From: Fremontodendron californicum
Taxonomy: Eukaryota > Streptophyta > Magnoliopsida > Malvales > Malvaceae
NCBI GenBank assembly: GCA_030761205.1
Contig: JAULJL010000033.1
Coordinates: 682,001-746,000 of the forward strand
Length of the DNA stretch: 64,000 nucleotides
Direction: 5' to 3'
Shown: piece after piece, positions 47,575 to 60,139 of the stretch
Position numbering within the stretch: position 1 is the stretch's first letter
Layout of the letters: each line of letters opens with the position of its first letter
The notes under the pieces: model-generated
The model's database searches: none
Told to the model about the DNA's origin: nothing
Seen by the model: the letters and a program-made list of their open reading frames with translations, nothing else
Made by a program: the position numbers and the translations under genes

Positions 47575-48072
47575 AGTGGCGCTAACATAGCGGCGTTTGA
47601 CTTAAAAACGCCGCGGAGTATCGTGTTTTTGAATACCCGGCGGCGTTTTTAAAAGAAACGCCGGGAAGTTGTAAAGTAGCGGCGTTTTATATATACAAAC
47701 GCCGCTAAATCTGTTCCAATTGCGGCGTTTGCATTATATAAACGCCGCTAAACTATAATCAATTTTTATCAGTTTAGTAAAATTTGGGCGCCAAAATTTG
47801 GAGGCGAGACGCTGCGTTTAGGCTTTTGTTTTAGCGGCGTTTGTGTCCACAAACGCCACTAACTAATATAATATAGCGGCGTTTGTATATATAAACGCCG
47901 CTAAATATTTCGATATAGCGGCGTTTGTAAATATAAACGCCGCTAAATATTTCAATATAGCGGCGTTTGGTAATAAAAACGCCGCTATATTGATTCATTT
48001 ATGGCTTAAGGCAAAACGATGTGTTTTACCTTGTAAATTTGCGGCGTTTGTTGATACAAACGCCGCTATGTT
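47575..48072 (+). repeat. 5' subterminal hairpin array of the CACTA element
   Basis: About nine pairs of the form AGCGGCGTTT, 6-12 AT-rich bases, AAACGCCGCT, for example at 47872-47911 and 47915-47945. In En/Spm elements short subterminal repeats bind the TnpA protein; these hairpins sit in the equivalent place. Confidence 0.85.
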
Positions 48073-48251
48073 TGTTAATATGGATCAACCCCGAAAACAA
48101 AAACCTAAACCGAGTCTCTCTCTCTCTCTCTCTCCCTCTCTCACATCTCCAACCCCAAAAAGTCATCTCCAAGCCAATTTTTCGCATTTCATCTCCAAAT
48201 CATCATCTCCAAGCCGATTTGTCTCTCTTCATCTCCAAATCCGTTCAAATC

Positions 48252-50454
48252 GTAAGTAATTCGACAATTTTCTGATGAGTTTTTGTTCCTTTTTGTGATT
48301 CTCGTTTTTTGTCAGAATTTGATTATTATTGGTTTTTTGTTTATTGGAGTGAAGATTTAGACTATGTAGCTGAAAGGGCAATATACACTTGATTAGATAT
48401 ATTTTACTCAAATTTTTAAGAAACTATTATTTTTTTCGAATTATTAGAATAAATTTCTGTTTGAAAGGCAGAAGAGAAACAGTAGGTTTTATTTGTTAAG
48501 ACTTGGTTTTCGAATTATTAGAATAATTTTCGAATTATTAGAATTATGTAGCTGAAAGGGCAATATACACTTGGTTTTCTGTTTGAAAGTTACATAATAT
48601 CATTGTTAAGACTTACGTATTCTTTCTGGCTTGTTTTATTTTATTTGATATTTTTTTTTATTTGTTGTACAAGTTCTTACAGAACATTATTCAATTGCTT
48701 GATCATTCATTTATGATGTATTTTAACATAGAATGTCAATACTGTGAGATAACACCGAGAATTAAAAAAACTTAAGCATCAGTCACTTTGACAGAAGTTT
48801 TAGCCTAGAATTTTATCCTTTTTGTTCTTCCACACATGCCAGCCACGAATTCCCAGCCCCAACAAAGTTTTGGGAGGTAAACTTAAATTTGATCATTTGA
48901 ACCGGATCTCTTGGTTGAATTTAGACAAAATGCGTAGCTAAGTTATAAGGCTTCTTAAGTTATTCTAATAGTGGTAATATTTGCATTTGAACCTGGAGTA
49001 GCTATAAGAATATTGTTGTTTGTACAGATAGCATTTAGTGTTAATGAAGCTACTGTAGCTCTAGGTGACTAGTAGTTGTTTGCGTTTGGAGGAGTCTGCT
49101 GTAACAGTGTTGATGAAGAATGGAGTCATGCTAGTTGAGAGATTAATTTGTATTTTATATTTTATTGGTTTAATTATAAATATAAGATATTTTACAATAG
49201 TTAGGTGATTGTTGTTTTAGTGTTAAGTTTGGTATTTGCATTTTATTAGGGCCTTGGGTTTAGTTATATTACCTTTCTTATTTTAGTTTTGATTTTTGTA
49301 TGATGAATATTTGAGATTTTGAGATATCAATTATTGAGATTGTCTCGCTCTAGAAATTCCTCCGTAATTGCTTATGTCTATTTCTGATTTTCCTCTAAAT
49401 TTCTTTTTCTATCTCTTTCACCTACTTGTTGTGCATCAAGTGTGTTATGTTTCCTTATTTATGGGACTAAGAATGTTGCAAGAATGGTCTTGGTATTTTG
49501 CCTCAGATTACAAAAGGTATTCTTTTTAAGGTCTCAAACCATTTTCAGTGCACAATAATAATGATGGCATGCCTTGTGAATGAGAAGAAATGAGTTGTTC
49601 CCACTACAGTTTCGTCTCCTATGCCCCTTAACCTACTGTCTATTTATCAATTTCCTAAAAGGTAGGGTACAAGTTGGATGGCTTAGGTAGTTTAGTGGGA
49701 TATTTTCTTTGATGAGAGTGGTATGACCCATCAAACCTCTCGAGCAGAAATGTTAAAATAGAGTTGATTCTTTATTCTCCAAGTAGTAATGTATCATACC
49801 CAAAAGCAGTAAAATGATTAGAGAGAAAATTTGGGGACATGACCAATTAGTCCTTGTGGCGTTCTGGTGATGTTGCAAGAAAGTTGGTTAACATGAATGA
49901 CAAAATGCAACCATGTGTAGTAGCAAGTCTCCTATGTTATGGGGAAGCTAAATTAAAAAGAGGAAGTCAAGTGCTTGAGTTTATTTGATGGATGCTAATC
50001 TCTAATTCTGCCAATTGAAATATGTTTCGCAATAATTAAATCTTAATTCTGCATTTTACTGTTGATTTATTGGTTAGGCTTAAAGTGATAACCCTGCAAA
50101 TTTATTATTTGCATGTAGGCTTTCTAATGAACATTTTTCTCCTAGGCCTTTGAGTGTGGAGAAAATATTCGTTATACACAAAGCCAGGGTACTAGATGAA
50201 GCATAGTTGTCAAATTGCCTAAATTGCCTACCATTTCTATAGTTTGTTCATGAGTAAATTTTGCCTTTATTTCAGTGGCATGATTTTCCCATTCTTCTAA
50301 CAGGAAAACAAATAATAGAGGTGAGCTCAACCTCAAACTTTGCAAAGTTTATCTTTTCAAAGTTTGAAGTTTTGAAGAAAGAGAGGTGAGCTCAACCTCA
50401 AACTCACTCTCTGTCCACTCCTATCGTATCCCTATGAAATTAGTGAGAGTCTTT

Positions 50455-50503
<49 letters not shown>

Positions 50504-50603
50504 CTATACAATTAGCATTAGGTGGTTTATCTTATTAGTCTTTTTTGTCATAAGCTCATGGTAATGCTAAAATATGAGTTTCTGATGGGACTTAACTATG
50601 CAG
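48252..50603 (+). other. predicted 5' untranslated intron of the transposase gene, with TC and TA microsatellites beside or inside
   Basis: Donor GTAAGTAAT at 48252 and acceptor CTATGCAG ending at 50603, 10 bases before the transposase start codon. The 2.35 kb between has no coding signal. A (TC)n tract at about 48114-48143 lies in the preceding exon, and a (TA)22 tract is at 50457-50500. Splice sites are judged by eye. Confidence 0.4.
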
Positions 50604-50613
50604 AACGTACAAA

Positions 50614-53600
50614 ATGGATAAGAGTTGGATGCAAAAGTCGAGACTAAGTCAAGAGTACCAAGATGGAGTACATAGTTTTCTCGATTTCGCTTTTCAGAAC
50701 GCAAGCGAAGATAATAAGATATTATGTCCTTGTTCGAGGTGTGCCAATATTGATTGGCATATGCGTGGAGTTGTTTTCGAACATTTGATTTGTCAAGGAT
50801 TTCTCCCGGGTTACAGACAATGGTTTTTTCATGGAGAGTCCGCAACTTCTAGGACATTTTCTAGAGTTCGTCCAAGTAATTCTAACAATCAACATCAGTC
50901 TATTAGACAAGATGACATGGAAGGCATGTTGCGAGATGCATTTAACATGAATGATGGGTTCAATGTTGGCATGAATGACTTTGCTGAAACGGGAAGAGGT
51001 ATGGGTGATCAGGAACCCAATGGAGAAGCGGCAAAGTTTTATAAGTTGCTTGATGATATGAATGAAGAACTTTACGAGGGATCTAAGCATACAAGATTGT
51101 CTTTCTGTGTCCGTCTTTTTCACTTAAAATGCTTAAGCGGGTGGACATGAAATTCTTTGACACTGTTATTAGAATTTTTGAAAGAAATGTTTCCTTTTGC
51201 AAAAATCCCTCAGTCTTGTAAGGATTCGAAGAAGATGATAAAAGATCTAGGCCTTGGATATGAGAAAATTCATAGTTGTCCGAATGACTGTATGTTGTAT
51301 TGGGGTGATAGAACAAATGAACAATTTTGTCATGTCTGTAGTAAATCTCGATGGTTGAATGAAAATACAGAAGAAAATATGAATGAGGACGATGGTGACA
51401 CACATTTAAAAAAGAAACCTGCAAAGATTTTGCGGTACTTTCCGTTAATACCAAGACTTCAACGAATTTTCATGTCATCAAAAACATCTGATTCTATGAG
51501 GTGGCATCATGATGAAAGGATTGATGATGGCTTATTAAGACATCCTGCAGATTCTTTGGCTTGGAAATCATTCGACAATAAGTTCCCATCTTTTGCTAAT
51601 GATCCCCAGAATGTGAGGCGTGGACTTGGTTCTGACGGTTTTAATCCGTTCAAAATAATGAGTACTTCTTATAGTACTTGGCCGGTTGTCTTGATTCCTT
51701 ATAATTTGCCTCCATGGATTTGCATGAAACAATCCTCTTTTATCTTGTCCATGATAATTCCTGGAGAGAAAGGTCCCGAAAATGATATTGACATTTATAT
51801 GCAACCTCTTATTCAAGAGTTGAAGCAGTTATGGGAAGGGGTTGAAACATATGACGCATCAAAAAAGGAAAACTTTAATTTGCGTGCAGCTTTGTTATGG
51901 ACTATAAACGATTTTCCTACTTATGCAAATCTATCTGGTTGGAGCACCAAAGGTCGTTATGCTTGTCCTTGCTGTGCTGCACAAACATGTTCAAAATGGT
52001 TATATAACGGAAAGAAATTCAGTTATATGGGACATCGTCGGTGGTTAGATGAAAATCATAGATTTAGATTCCAAAAACATGTCTTTGATGGCAGTGAAGA
52101 GTTAAGACAAGCACCTGAGACCACGATTGGGTAGGATATCTTGTTGATGTTGAAAGATATCAATTTCACTTATGGAAAGATGAATCAAACAAGTAGCACA
52201 CAGTCAAGGAAAAGATCAAAGGAGATGTTAGAAGGTGATGTTGAAATTCAGAGTGATGAGGAGGAAGATGAAGAAAATGATCCAAATGAGGCGGATTTGT
52301 GGAAAAAAAAGTATTTTTTTTGAGTTACCTTATTGGGAGCATAATTTATTGCGTCACAACCTTGATGTGATGCATATAGAGAAGAATGTTTGTGAAAATA
52401 TCATCGGGACAATTCTTAATGTGGATAGAAAATCAAAAGACAACTTAAAGAGTCGGCTTGACCTAGTTGACATGGGAATTCGTCGTGATCTTCATCCGGA
52501 ATTACTTCCTAATGGAAAATCACGGTTGCCTCCTTCTTGCTTTGGGATGCCTAAAAAAGAGAAGGACGTCTTCTGTAAGGTGTTGAAAGATATGAAGGTC
52601 CCGGATGCGTATGCCTCAAATATATCAAGATGTGTGAATGTGAAGGATCGAAAACTTTCTTCTTTAAAGTCACATGATTACCATATCTTGATGCAAGACT
52701 TACTTCCAGTTGCTTTACGTTGTTCTATGTCAAAGCAAGTGACTTCTTCTATAATTGAACTTAGTAATATAATGAAAGCTATTTGTGGGAAAGTTCTCAA
52801 GGTAGAAGAGCTTGAAAAACTTCAACATCGAGCAGCTCTAACTTTGTGCCACTTAGAGAAGATTTTTCCTCCATCATTCTTCACTATAATGGTGCATTTG
52901 GTTATCCATCTTCCTTATGAAGCAAAAGTCGGCGGACCAGTTTATTATCGATGGATGTACCCATTAGAGAGGTATACTTTGCTAATTAGCTTATTATACT
53001 TTTATCTGGTTTACATAGCATTTAATTACACATTAAGATTGTTATGTATTCTGTTTTAGGTTTTTAGGAAAGTTAAAATCTTATTGTCGGAACAAACGCT
53101 ATCCAGAAGGTTCTATTGCTGAAGGATATTTAGCGGAGGAGTGTATGACATTTTGTGCAAGATATTTGGATGATGTTGAAACAAGATTTAATAGACCGGG
53201 AAGAAATGATGTGCTCAAACATAACAACTTAGCCGAAACATACTTATTTGAAAATGTTGGACAACCAATCGGCAAGGTTGAAGTGGTTGAGCTAGATGAT
53301 AAATCTTGGGCACAAGCGCATCGATATGTGCTTTTCCATAGTGATTCACTGGAATCATTACGCACGTAAGTTTCAGTATAATTTTTAATTTAACAAACAG
53401 TTTAATTTTTCTTTTGCTTTCTCACGTAAAAAACGTACTTTTTATGATAGTGAGTATAGAAGCTACTTGAGAGGAACTTTACATTCTCGAAGAAGACAAC
53501 TTCGCGAGCTTGATAAGTTATTTACGAAAAATTTCCACGAATGGTTAGGAGAAGTTGTAAGTAACACAATTTTTTATCATTTTATTATGATCAATGTATT

Positions 53601-54305
53601 CTTTAATACATAAATAAAGTGAAGTGTTTGCCTTTGCGTTTCTTGTAATAGGTTTGGAGTGGAAGAGATGTTAGCGAAGAAATTAAGTGTTTTTCTCAAG
53701 GACTGAATAGAATAGTGAAAAGATACAGTGCTTACATCATTAATGGATTTAGATTTCATACTAAATCCCGTGAACGCTTTAGGAGAACACAAAATTGTGG
53801 AGTTGTTGTTTCTTCTTCAACAACAAGCTATGCTAGTGCTAGGGATAGTAATCCTGTGGAGGGGGATATTGATTATTATGGAATTCTAAATGATATTATT
53901 GAGTTAGATTATTATGGCAAGTGGAAGATCGTGTTATTTCGATGTGATTGGGCTGATGTGAATACTAGTAGAGGTGTTAAAAAAGATCAGTTCGGATTTA
54001 CAATGGTGAATTTCTCTCGATTAATTCACACCGGACAACAACTGATTGACGAACCTTATGTTTTTTCATCTCAAGTAAAACAAGTATTTTATTCCGAAGA
54101 TCCGAATGATGCGGGTTGGTATGTTGTACTCCGTAACACACCTAGAAACCTGTTTGATATGGGTGATAAATTTCAAGATGATATTGAACAAAGAACTGAA
54201 TGCTTGCCATTTACGGATCAAAACTTGGATGAAAATATCCCTAGTACCAATACAGATGTTCGGTGGGTTTGCGAAGATGTTGATGAAGACATTTATGAAA
54301 CTTGA
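50614..54305 (+). pseudogene. TNP2-type CACTA transposase, two stops and a frameshift
   Basis: Predicted exons 50614-52971, 53060-53365, 53451-53556 and 53652-54305, with GT-AG borders. The N-terminal transposase-associated zinc domain reads MDKSWM, CPCSRC, then GFLPGYRQWFFHGE. The TNP2 core follows: KKMIKDLGLGYEKIHSCPNDC, SDGFNPF (a conserved Asp), YACPCC and HNLDVMHIEKNVCENI (second conserved Asp). Next come a DUF4218-like region (GPVYYRWMYPLERFL, EGYLAEECMTFCARYL) and a DUF4216-like C-terminus (CDWADVN, DEPYVFSSQVKQVFY). The enzyme would cut and join the element ends in the nucleus. Lesions are TGA at 51148, TAG at 52132 and a frameshift in the A8 run near 52304-52311. Without these, the order and spacing match a complete family member. 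Confidence 0.9.
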
Positions 54306-54454
54306 TGAAAAAATGGAATCTAATAAGATTAATTTGAAACAAATACTGTGTATATAATATGTTCTTATACTGTAAATATTATTATTAATGTTTTTTACAT
54401 AATAGTATTTCATTCTTATACTAATGTTGTTTACTTAAAATTGATGCAGATAGC

Positions 54455-56070
54455 ATGGCGAGGAAAAGATTAAGGGATATCAATATCATTCAGACTGTTG
54501 AGGGTGACACTAGAGTGACGCCTTCAGAGGTGCCGAATGCGTCTACTGCAGATGTTAACCCACCAGAGTTGTCGGCTGCCTCCATAGCTGTAGAAACTGC
54601 AGTTCATACGAACTTGAATACAGGTATCGTGGTACGGCGTTTGTGTTAAAAGTACGCAAAATAGTTTGGAAATTGCTAATATATTTTGCTTGTGTAGTTG
54701 ATAATGTTGGACAACGCAGAACTCGTGGTCGTACGACATTAAAGGAGTTATGGGCACTACCTCCTGAAGAGCGTATTGTTGTCGCAGCAAATAATGAGCA
54801 GCAGCCAATTGGTCCAGAAGCACAATTATTGGCTAGCTTTCTTGGCCTGATTGCTCGAAATGGGATGAAGTGTCCCATTCATTATGAGTCATGGCGTGAC
54901 CTGCCGAATACTGAGAAGGTCGAGCTGTTAAAGTTTATTGAGGTATAAACGTGTTAAATTAGTATTGTATTATTTTAATAATTTTGTTGATCATCGAAAC
55001 TAACTTTGTACAACTTCTCCGTTTCAGTCACGATTTTCTTTGCAGATTCCCACATCATTTGTTATGAAATCATTGGGGAAAAAATGGAAAGACTTTAAGC
55101 ATGAGTTGAAGAAAAAGTATTTCGATCGAAATACTGATCCTAATGTCTTACTACGAACCATACCGCGTGGTGTGATTATGTGGCAGTATGAGAGACTGGT
55201 TAGATTCTGGTATTCAAAAAAAGGAGAGGTATCATTTATAATTTATTTTGGTCATTTACTTATAGTACTTGATGGAATATGTATACATTAATAACGTGCT
55301 TTGTCTAATGTACAGGAACGAGAAAAGATAGGGGTAAGCAGTAGACAACAACAGAAATACAGTCACACCAGTGGTTCAAAAAGTTTTGCCAGAAAAGCTA
55401 ATGAAAAAGTAAGTTTACATTCATAATGTATTAATATATTAGTTCTCAATTCTTTTAATACAATTTAGTATTAATTATTATTGTTTCGTAGGAAATTGAG
55501 CGGGGTGAAAAAATTGGACGAGTTGAACTGTTTCAGTTAACTCATACTAAGAAGGATGGATCCTATTTGAACATCGAGACTCAGGAAATTGTGGTATATT
55601 TTCTTCAAACTTGTTTTCATTTACAAATATATTTTACAAAAGATTTTATTAATTTTATTGTTTTATAGGAGAAAGCTCGAAATAAAATTGCAGAGTATCA
55701 AGTCGGAGCATCAGATGGTTCATCAGCGAATATGCAAGATGTCGAGAATCAAATATTCACTGAAGTAGCTGGAAAAGAACAATATGGACGGGTTCGAGGT
55801 GTCGGAATGGGTCTGACACCATCTAGCTACTATAGACTTGGTTCTCAGCGGTTTACTACTTCTTCTTCACAAAACTCCAGTGCATATGAAGTTCAGATGC
55901 GGAGAGAAGAAATGCAAAATATGAATAAACGTTTTGAGGAGAAGGAAGCAGAGAGACAAGCTCAGAAAGAAGAATAGGATAGACGATATCAGGAGCTGCA
56001 GACACAATTTCAGTCGTTGATGAATTTAGTGCAGCAAAAGAATTTAGGAAGCTCATCCACTTCAGATTAA
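54455..56070 (+). pseudogene. TnpA-like second CACTA gene (plant transposase family, Transposase_24-like)
   Basis: Predicted exons 54455-54623, 54698-54942, 55028-55228, 55316-55408, 55492-55593 and 55669-56070, all with GT-AG borders and matching phases. Recognised by RRTRGRTTLKELWAL, then FVMKSLGKKWKDFKHELKKKYF, MWQYERLVRFW, RQQQKYSHTSGSKSFAR and FQLTHTKKDGSYLNIE, in the order typical of this family. The C-terminus is a Glu/Gln-rich coiled coil. A TAG at 55975 interrupts it, while the same frame continues about 30 codons (QELQTQFQSLMNLVQQK) to TAA at 56068, so the TAG is probably a decayed CAG. In En/Spm, TnpA binds subterminal repeats; that role here is by analogy. Apart from the late stop the gene is intact. 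Confidence 0.8.
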
Positions 56071-56284
56071 AGAATTTGTAAATGGATTTGATGTGTTGAA
56101 TAATACATTCCTTGTATGGTTGATATTAAATATATTTTTATATTATATATTTTTTTTATAATTTGTGTTGTTTGTGTATTATTCGACAATGTTGCTAAAT
56201 AGTAATTTTATCAAATAATATTTTTGTATTTATATCAACTTTTTAAAGGAAATATATAGTATTTTTTTTTAAAAAAAATATTCT

Positions 56285-56775
56285 GCATTTATAGCGGCGT
56301 TTGAGGAAAAAACGCCGCTAAATACATAAATTTCTGCAAATATAGCGGCGTTTTCTGATAAGCAAACGCCGCTATATACATAAATTTCTGCAAATATAGC
56401 GGCGTTTTCTGATCACAAACGCCGCTACAAGCCAAAAAGTTAGCGGCGTTTGTTATCAGAAAACGCCGCTAAGAGGCAGCACATAGCGGCGTTTGTTATT
56501 CCAAAACGCCGCTAAAAGCGAACACTTAGTGGCGTTTGAGAACAGAAAACGCCGCTAAGTTTCAAGTATTACCATTTCGAACGTTCAATTGTGGCGTTTA
56601 TAAACGCCGTTAATGTACCTAAAAACGCCACTAATTTAACGGCGTTTATGGTTAAAATGCCACTAAATTTCCCGTCACTGTTTTTACCGGCGTTTGTTAC
56701 GGCGTTTTTAAAAACGCCTCTAATTTTTTTTGCGGTGTTTATAAACGCCGCTATTCCTAAAAAAAACGCCGCTGA
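56285..56775 (+). repeat. 3' subterminal hairpin array of the CACTA element
   Basis: About nine AGCGGCGTTT...AAACGCCGCT hairpins. Two neighbours (56342-56375, 56397-56428) share a longer unit beginning AAATTTCTGCAAATATAGCGG, so part of the array grew by tandem duplication. Hairpins decay towards the terminus (GTGGCGTTT, AACGCCACT). Confidence 0.85.
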
Positions 56776-56795
56776 AAGATCAATTTGCTGTAGTG
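56767..56795 (-). repeat. right terminal inverted repeat of the CACTA element
   Basis: Minus strand reads CACTACAGCAAATTGATC and ends TTTCAGCGGCG. It matches the left end at 47553-47581 with several substitutions and one offset base. Confidence 0.9.
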
Positions 56796-56798
56796 AGG

Positions 56799-58320
56799 CC
56801 TAGAATTAGTCTTGTGTTATCAAAGTCTCGGTTTTGTTTGTTTAATTGGTATTTAATTTTAATTCCCATATTTTTTAAATAAAAGATAATTTTGAAAATA
56901 AAAAAATGTTTTAAATATGTCCATCTCATGTGCATTCATATTATTATTTGTTCTCTGGTTATTTTGTTGCGTATATTTATATGTTTGCTTGACTGATGCT
57001 TTACATTGTTTGATTTTAGTGGGGTATTTAGAATAAAGGTTGTAGAATAGGTGGTGATAGGTTTGTTTTTTTCTTCCCACACACTGTATTTGCATTTGCA
57101 TAACATGAATCCTTTACCCGGGTTCCATCCTTTTAAGTGGGAGTGAAGTAACTAAGTCTTCGTGATTGATCCTCCGTATGGGCTAGTGAAACACTTTCGG
57201 AGTATAAAGTACCTAATGCCTTCGTGATAATCCTCCGTATGGGCATAGGAAAATATACTCTAACGAATTGAACCCGCTTTTATCGGGGTGCCTTACTAGC
57301 CTTCACTGACGACAGTGAGGAACAATTCGGAGCCTTAGAACCGATTCACCTTCATATAATAAACCTAGGCAAAGCCATGCCGGATTTCCGTTAGATATAC
57401 CTAAAATTGGAACACATGGAAGGACATTTCTAAACCTTTCGTTACCTATTTTACATTCTGAAGAGTTTTGTAGATCCGACAACGATGTACGTACATTGCC
57501 CATAATAAATGTGTTAATCCGTCCCAAAGGCACTATGATACCTATATAAGTAGATATTTGTCGGGGCAAAATATTCATTAATCGTTTGAAAAAATAAAAA
57601 TCCTTTTTCAAGCATTTTTGCATTTTTTCACATTTCATACATGTGTGAATAGAGCATGTACATTTTTGGTTGTGTTATTGATCTCATTCTTTGCAATAAA
57701 CAGTTGGTAATCTCATTTGGTGATTTCATAAAACCGGTAGTGTTGCATGAACATTTGCATATTGTATCATAGTAGGATCCACTACCCCAAAAATCTTTTG
57801 AAAATAATGTGTGATTTTTCATAGAAAAACATGTTTCAAAAAAATTGTAGATTAAATTTGGAGGCAAATCTTGCATAATGAGATTTTTGAATAATCAAGA
57901 TTTAGGTCCCACCAATTTCGTGTAATCATTGGTTAATTTATTTGTATCATTTTGACATCATGTCACAGTCCTAACATGCATGGTTATTCATTATAGAATA
58001 CATTTGTGATATACATGGTCATTCTTTGTACCAACCTTTGTATTAATTCATTTATTCTCCGCATGTATTCATTTTGACATCATAACATGCATGGTCATTC
58101 GTTGTAGAATACATACATGGTCATTATTTGTATATACTTGTGCATCAATTTATTCATTTTTTTATGCATCATGTTGACATTAGATTGCATCCATAGCATA
58201 GATAGTCATCATAATTTCTCTGTATATGGTCATGCATTAATCATGAGTATATTCATGCACATAGGAATAGAGCATGTACATTCACAATTGTATTCTTAAT
58301 CTCATGACATTTTCATTTGC
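56799..58320 (+). other. leader of element F, continued
   Basis: Colinear with 12354-13920 in C after the AGG duplication. Non-coding. CATGCAT-rich degenerate repeats lie at 57940-58250. Confidence 0.75.
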
Positions 58321-59220
58321 ATGAAAAGGGTTCGAGATATGAGGAATGAATCGAAGGAACGATTGGGTGCTTTGGAACTCAATCAAGAGGAATGTAGACA
58401 GGAAATCCAGGAAATGAAAGAACAACTCGCCAAATTGCTGAAAATGTTTGAGAATATGGGAAAGAATAAAGGGGAACTTTCTCAGTGATTTGCATCGTCT
58501 TCGGATCAACCAAAACCATTAGGTCCAGAACATACAATCCTTATTGGATCCTGCACTTGTCAATGCCACAAAGGTTGCAATCCTGATGAAATTATGGACA
58601 AAATGGTGAAAATGATTAAACCTGAGAGCCTGATACCAAAGATAGAAACCTCGGATCCTGTACCATACCTGCAAACTGTTCTAGGTCCAAACCAGTATCC
58701 CCACCCTACTATGGTCCAATCGTCCATTGAGATGACCACTACAGGATTCCTGAATCCCACTCCATCACCAACTCCCAGTTCATATTGCTTACCTCATCAA
58801 TCACCTTATCTAGCATCTGGGATAGGAACCTCAAGCTATGTACAACTTCCAAAGACCCCGTGTCCAAATCCATACCCTTACCATGCTGTTCCGCCACATC
58901 TCCATGTAAACACACTGGTTCGAACCTTAGTGCCACCACCAAGTGCTCCAACTCCTAGGCCATGTGTGACTAAGAAACGGCCCCAGGATAAGACCCAAAT
59001 GCCTTTTGATCCCCTACCAATCAGCTACCGAGAGCTTCTCCCTATACTGATCCAAAATCACATGGTTGCCTGTGTCCCATTGAAATCCCTCTTACCACCA
59101 TATCCAAGGTGGTATAATCCAAATTCAAGATGTGATTATCACTGTGGAATTGTTGGCCATGACATTGAAGACTGTATAGCATTCAAAAAGAAAGTGCAAA
59201 CTCTTATAGATGCCAAGTAG
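58321..59220 (+). pseudogene. ORF1 of element F, nearly complete
   Basis: ATG at 58321, same frame throughout, broken by a single TGA at 58486. N-terminal coiled-coil-like segment (SKERLGALELNQEECRQEI, MKEQLAKLLKMFENM). Then CTCQCHKGCNPDEIMDK, KPESLIPKIETSDPVPYLQ, a Pro-rich middle and the C-terminal domain with PISYRELLPILIQNHM, CDYHCGIVGHDIEDC and KKKVQTLIDAK. It stops at TAG 59218, where C has TGG and runs 17 residues further. This is the best template for ORF1: about 300 residues, with no capsid domain. The last 75 residues resemble the gag C-terminus. Function unknown. Confidence 0.78.
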
Positions 59221-60139
59221 TTGGATCCAACGACACTGATTGATAGAAGACTGGGAAGCGTCATTAGGATTGGGAGATTTACAGCATTGAGGTGGAAAGA
59301 CTTTGATCTTATATGATGTAATAGGATTTCACTTATTCAGTAGCTGGCTCTTTTAGCCTTAGGATGCTAGGAAGAATAAAGTGTTTGTAAAGACAGTTTT
59401 AACCACTGTTCAAATTTTGTAAAACATGGTTTATACCATTGTGAACATTGATATGGGAACGAATTGATTATGTTTCAAATTTATGAGATGTTGATGATTA
59501 AGTTCCTCCGATTCTTATTGCCTCTGTGATATCTTCCCCTTTTGCATTTTGCATCCGATCAATTAGTGGTCATACCATACATTCATACATGTTTCATGTT
59601 AGCATCAGGTTGCATTTATGCATTCATAGTCAGCATGATTTTTCTGTATATATCCATGCATTAATTTGCTTATTATATACATCATGATTAGCATTAGGTC
59701 GCATTCATGACACACATGGTTAGCATGATTTTGTTTGTATATACTCTGTATCAATCATTCATTGTTTGCAGATATCATAATTGACACCGTGGTGCATTCA
59801 TAGGGTATATGATCATTCATTGGGAAATATGCTAAAATGTACATGATTATTCATTGCATATATCCATGCGTTGATTTGTTTATTCTTTGCTCGCAATATG
59901 TTTCCATCGTGATTGCATTTATTACATACATGGTTAGCATGTTTCCACTGTACATGTCCATACATCATATTGTTTAGGCTTCACATGCATCAAATTGAAT
60001 TCATGGCTCATTCATCATGATATGCATTTGGGGGAAATAAAACATAAGTTGGCTTGGCTTTAGGAGTCTTTGAAAGAATTTCCATTTCAAATCAGAGGTA
60101 TAAGAAGTACTGAGTACCCTTTTAATACAGGCTAGTGCT
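59221..60139 (+). other. spacer between ORF1 and gag of element F
   Basis: Non-coding and colinear with 14836-15704. Degenerate CATGCAT/GCATGAT repeats at about 59560-59990, then the conserved pre-gag segment ending TTTTAATACAG. Confidence 0.7.

Larger units (their letters stand above)
47553..56795 (+). mobile_element. CACTA (En/Spm-type) DNA transposon, 9,243 bp
   Basis: Both ends carry CACTA termini with an imperfect inverted repeat of about 29 bp (left CACTACAACC, right CACTACAGCA on the minus strand), flanked by AGG. Subterminal regions are packed with hairpins built on AGCGGCGTTT/AAACGCCGCT. Two genes lie inside in the same direction: a TNP2-type transposase (50614-54305) and a TnpA-like gene (54455-56070). 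Both are damaged, so the copy is probably not autonomous, but its ends look intact. It sits 19 bp after the PBS of element F. Confidence 0.95.

Noticed and set aside
50457..50500. (TA)22 tract as a possible promoter element
   Set aside because: A simple microsatellite inside the predicted 5' intron; length is likely variable and nothing else supports a promoter.
51083..51454. Minus-strand frame inside the transposase gene
   Set aside because: Shadow of the TNP2 coding region.
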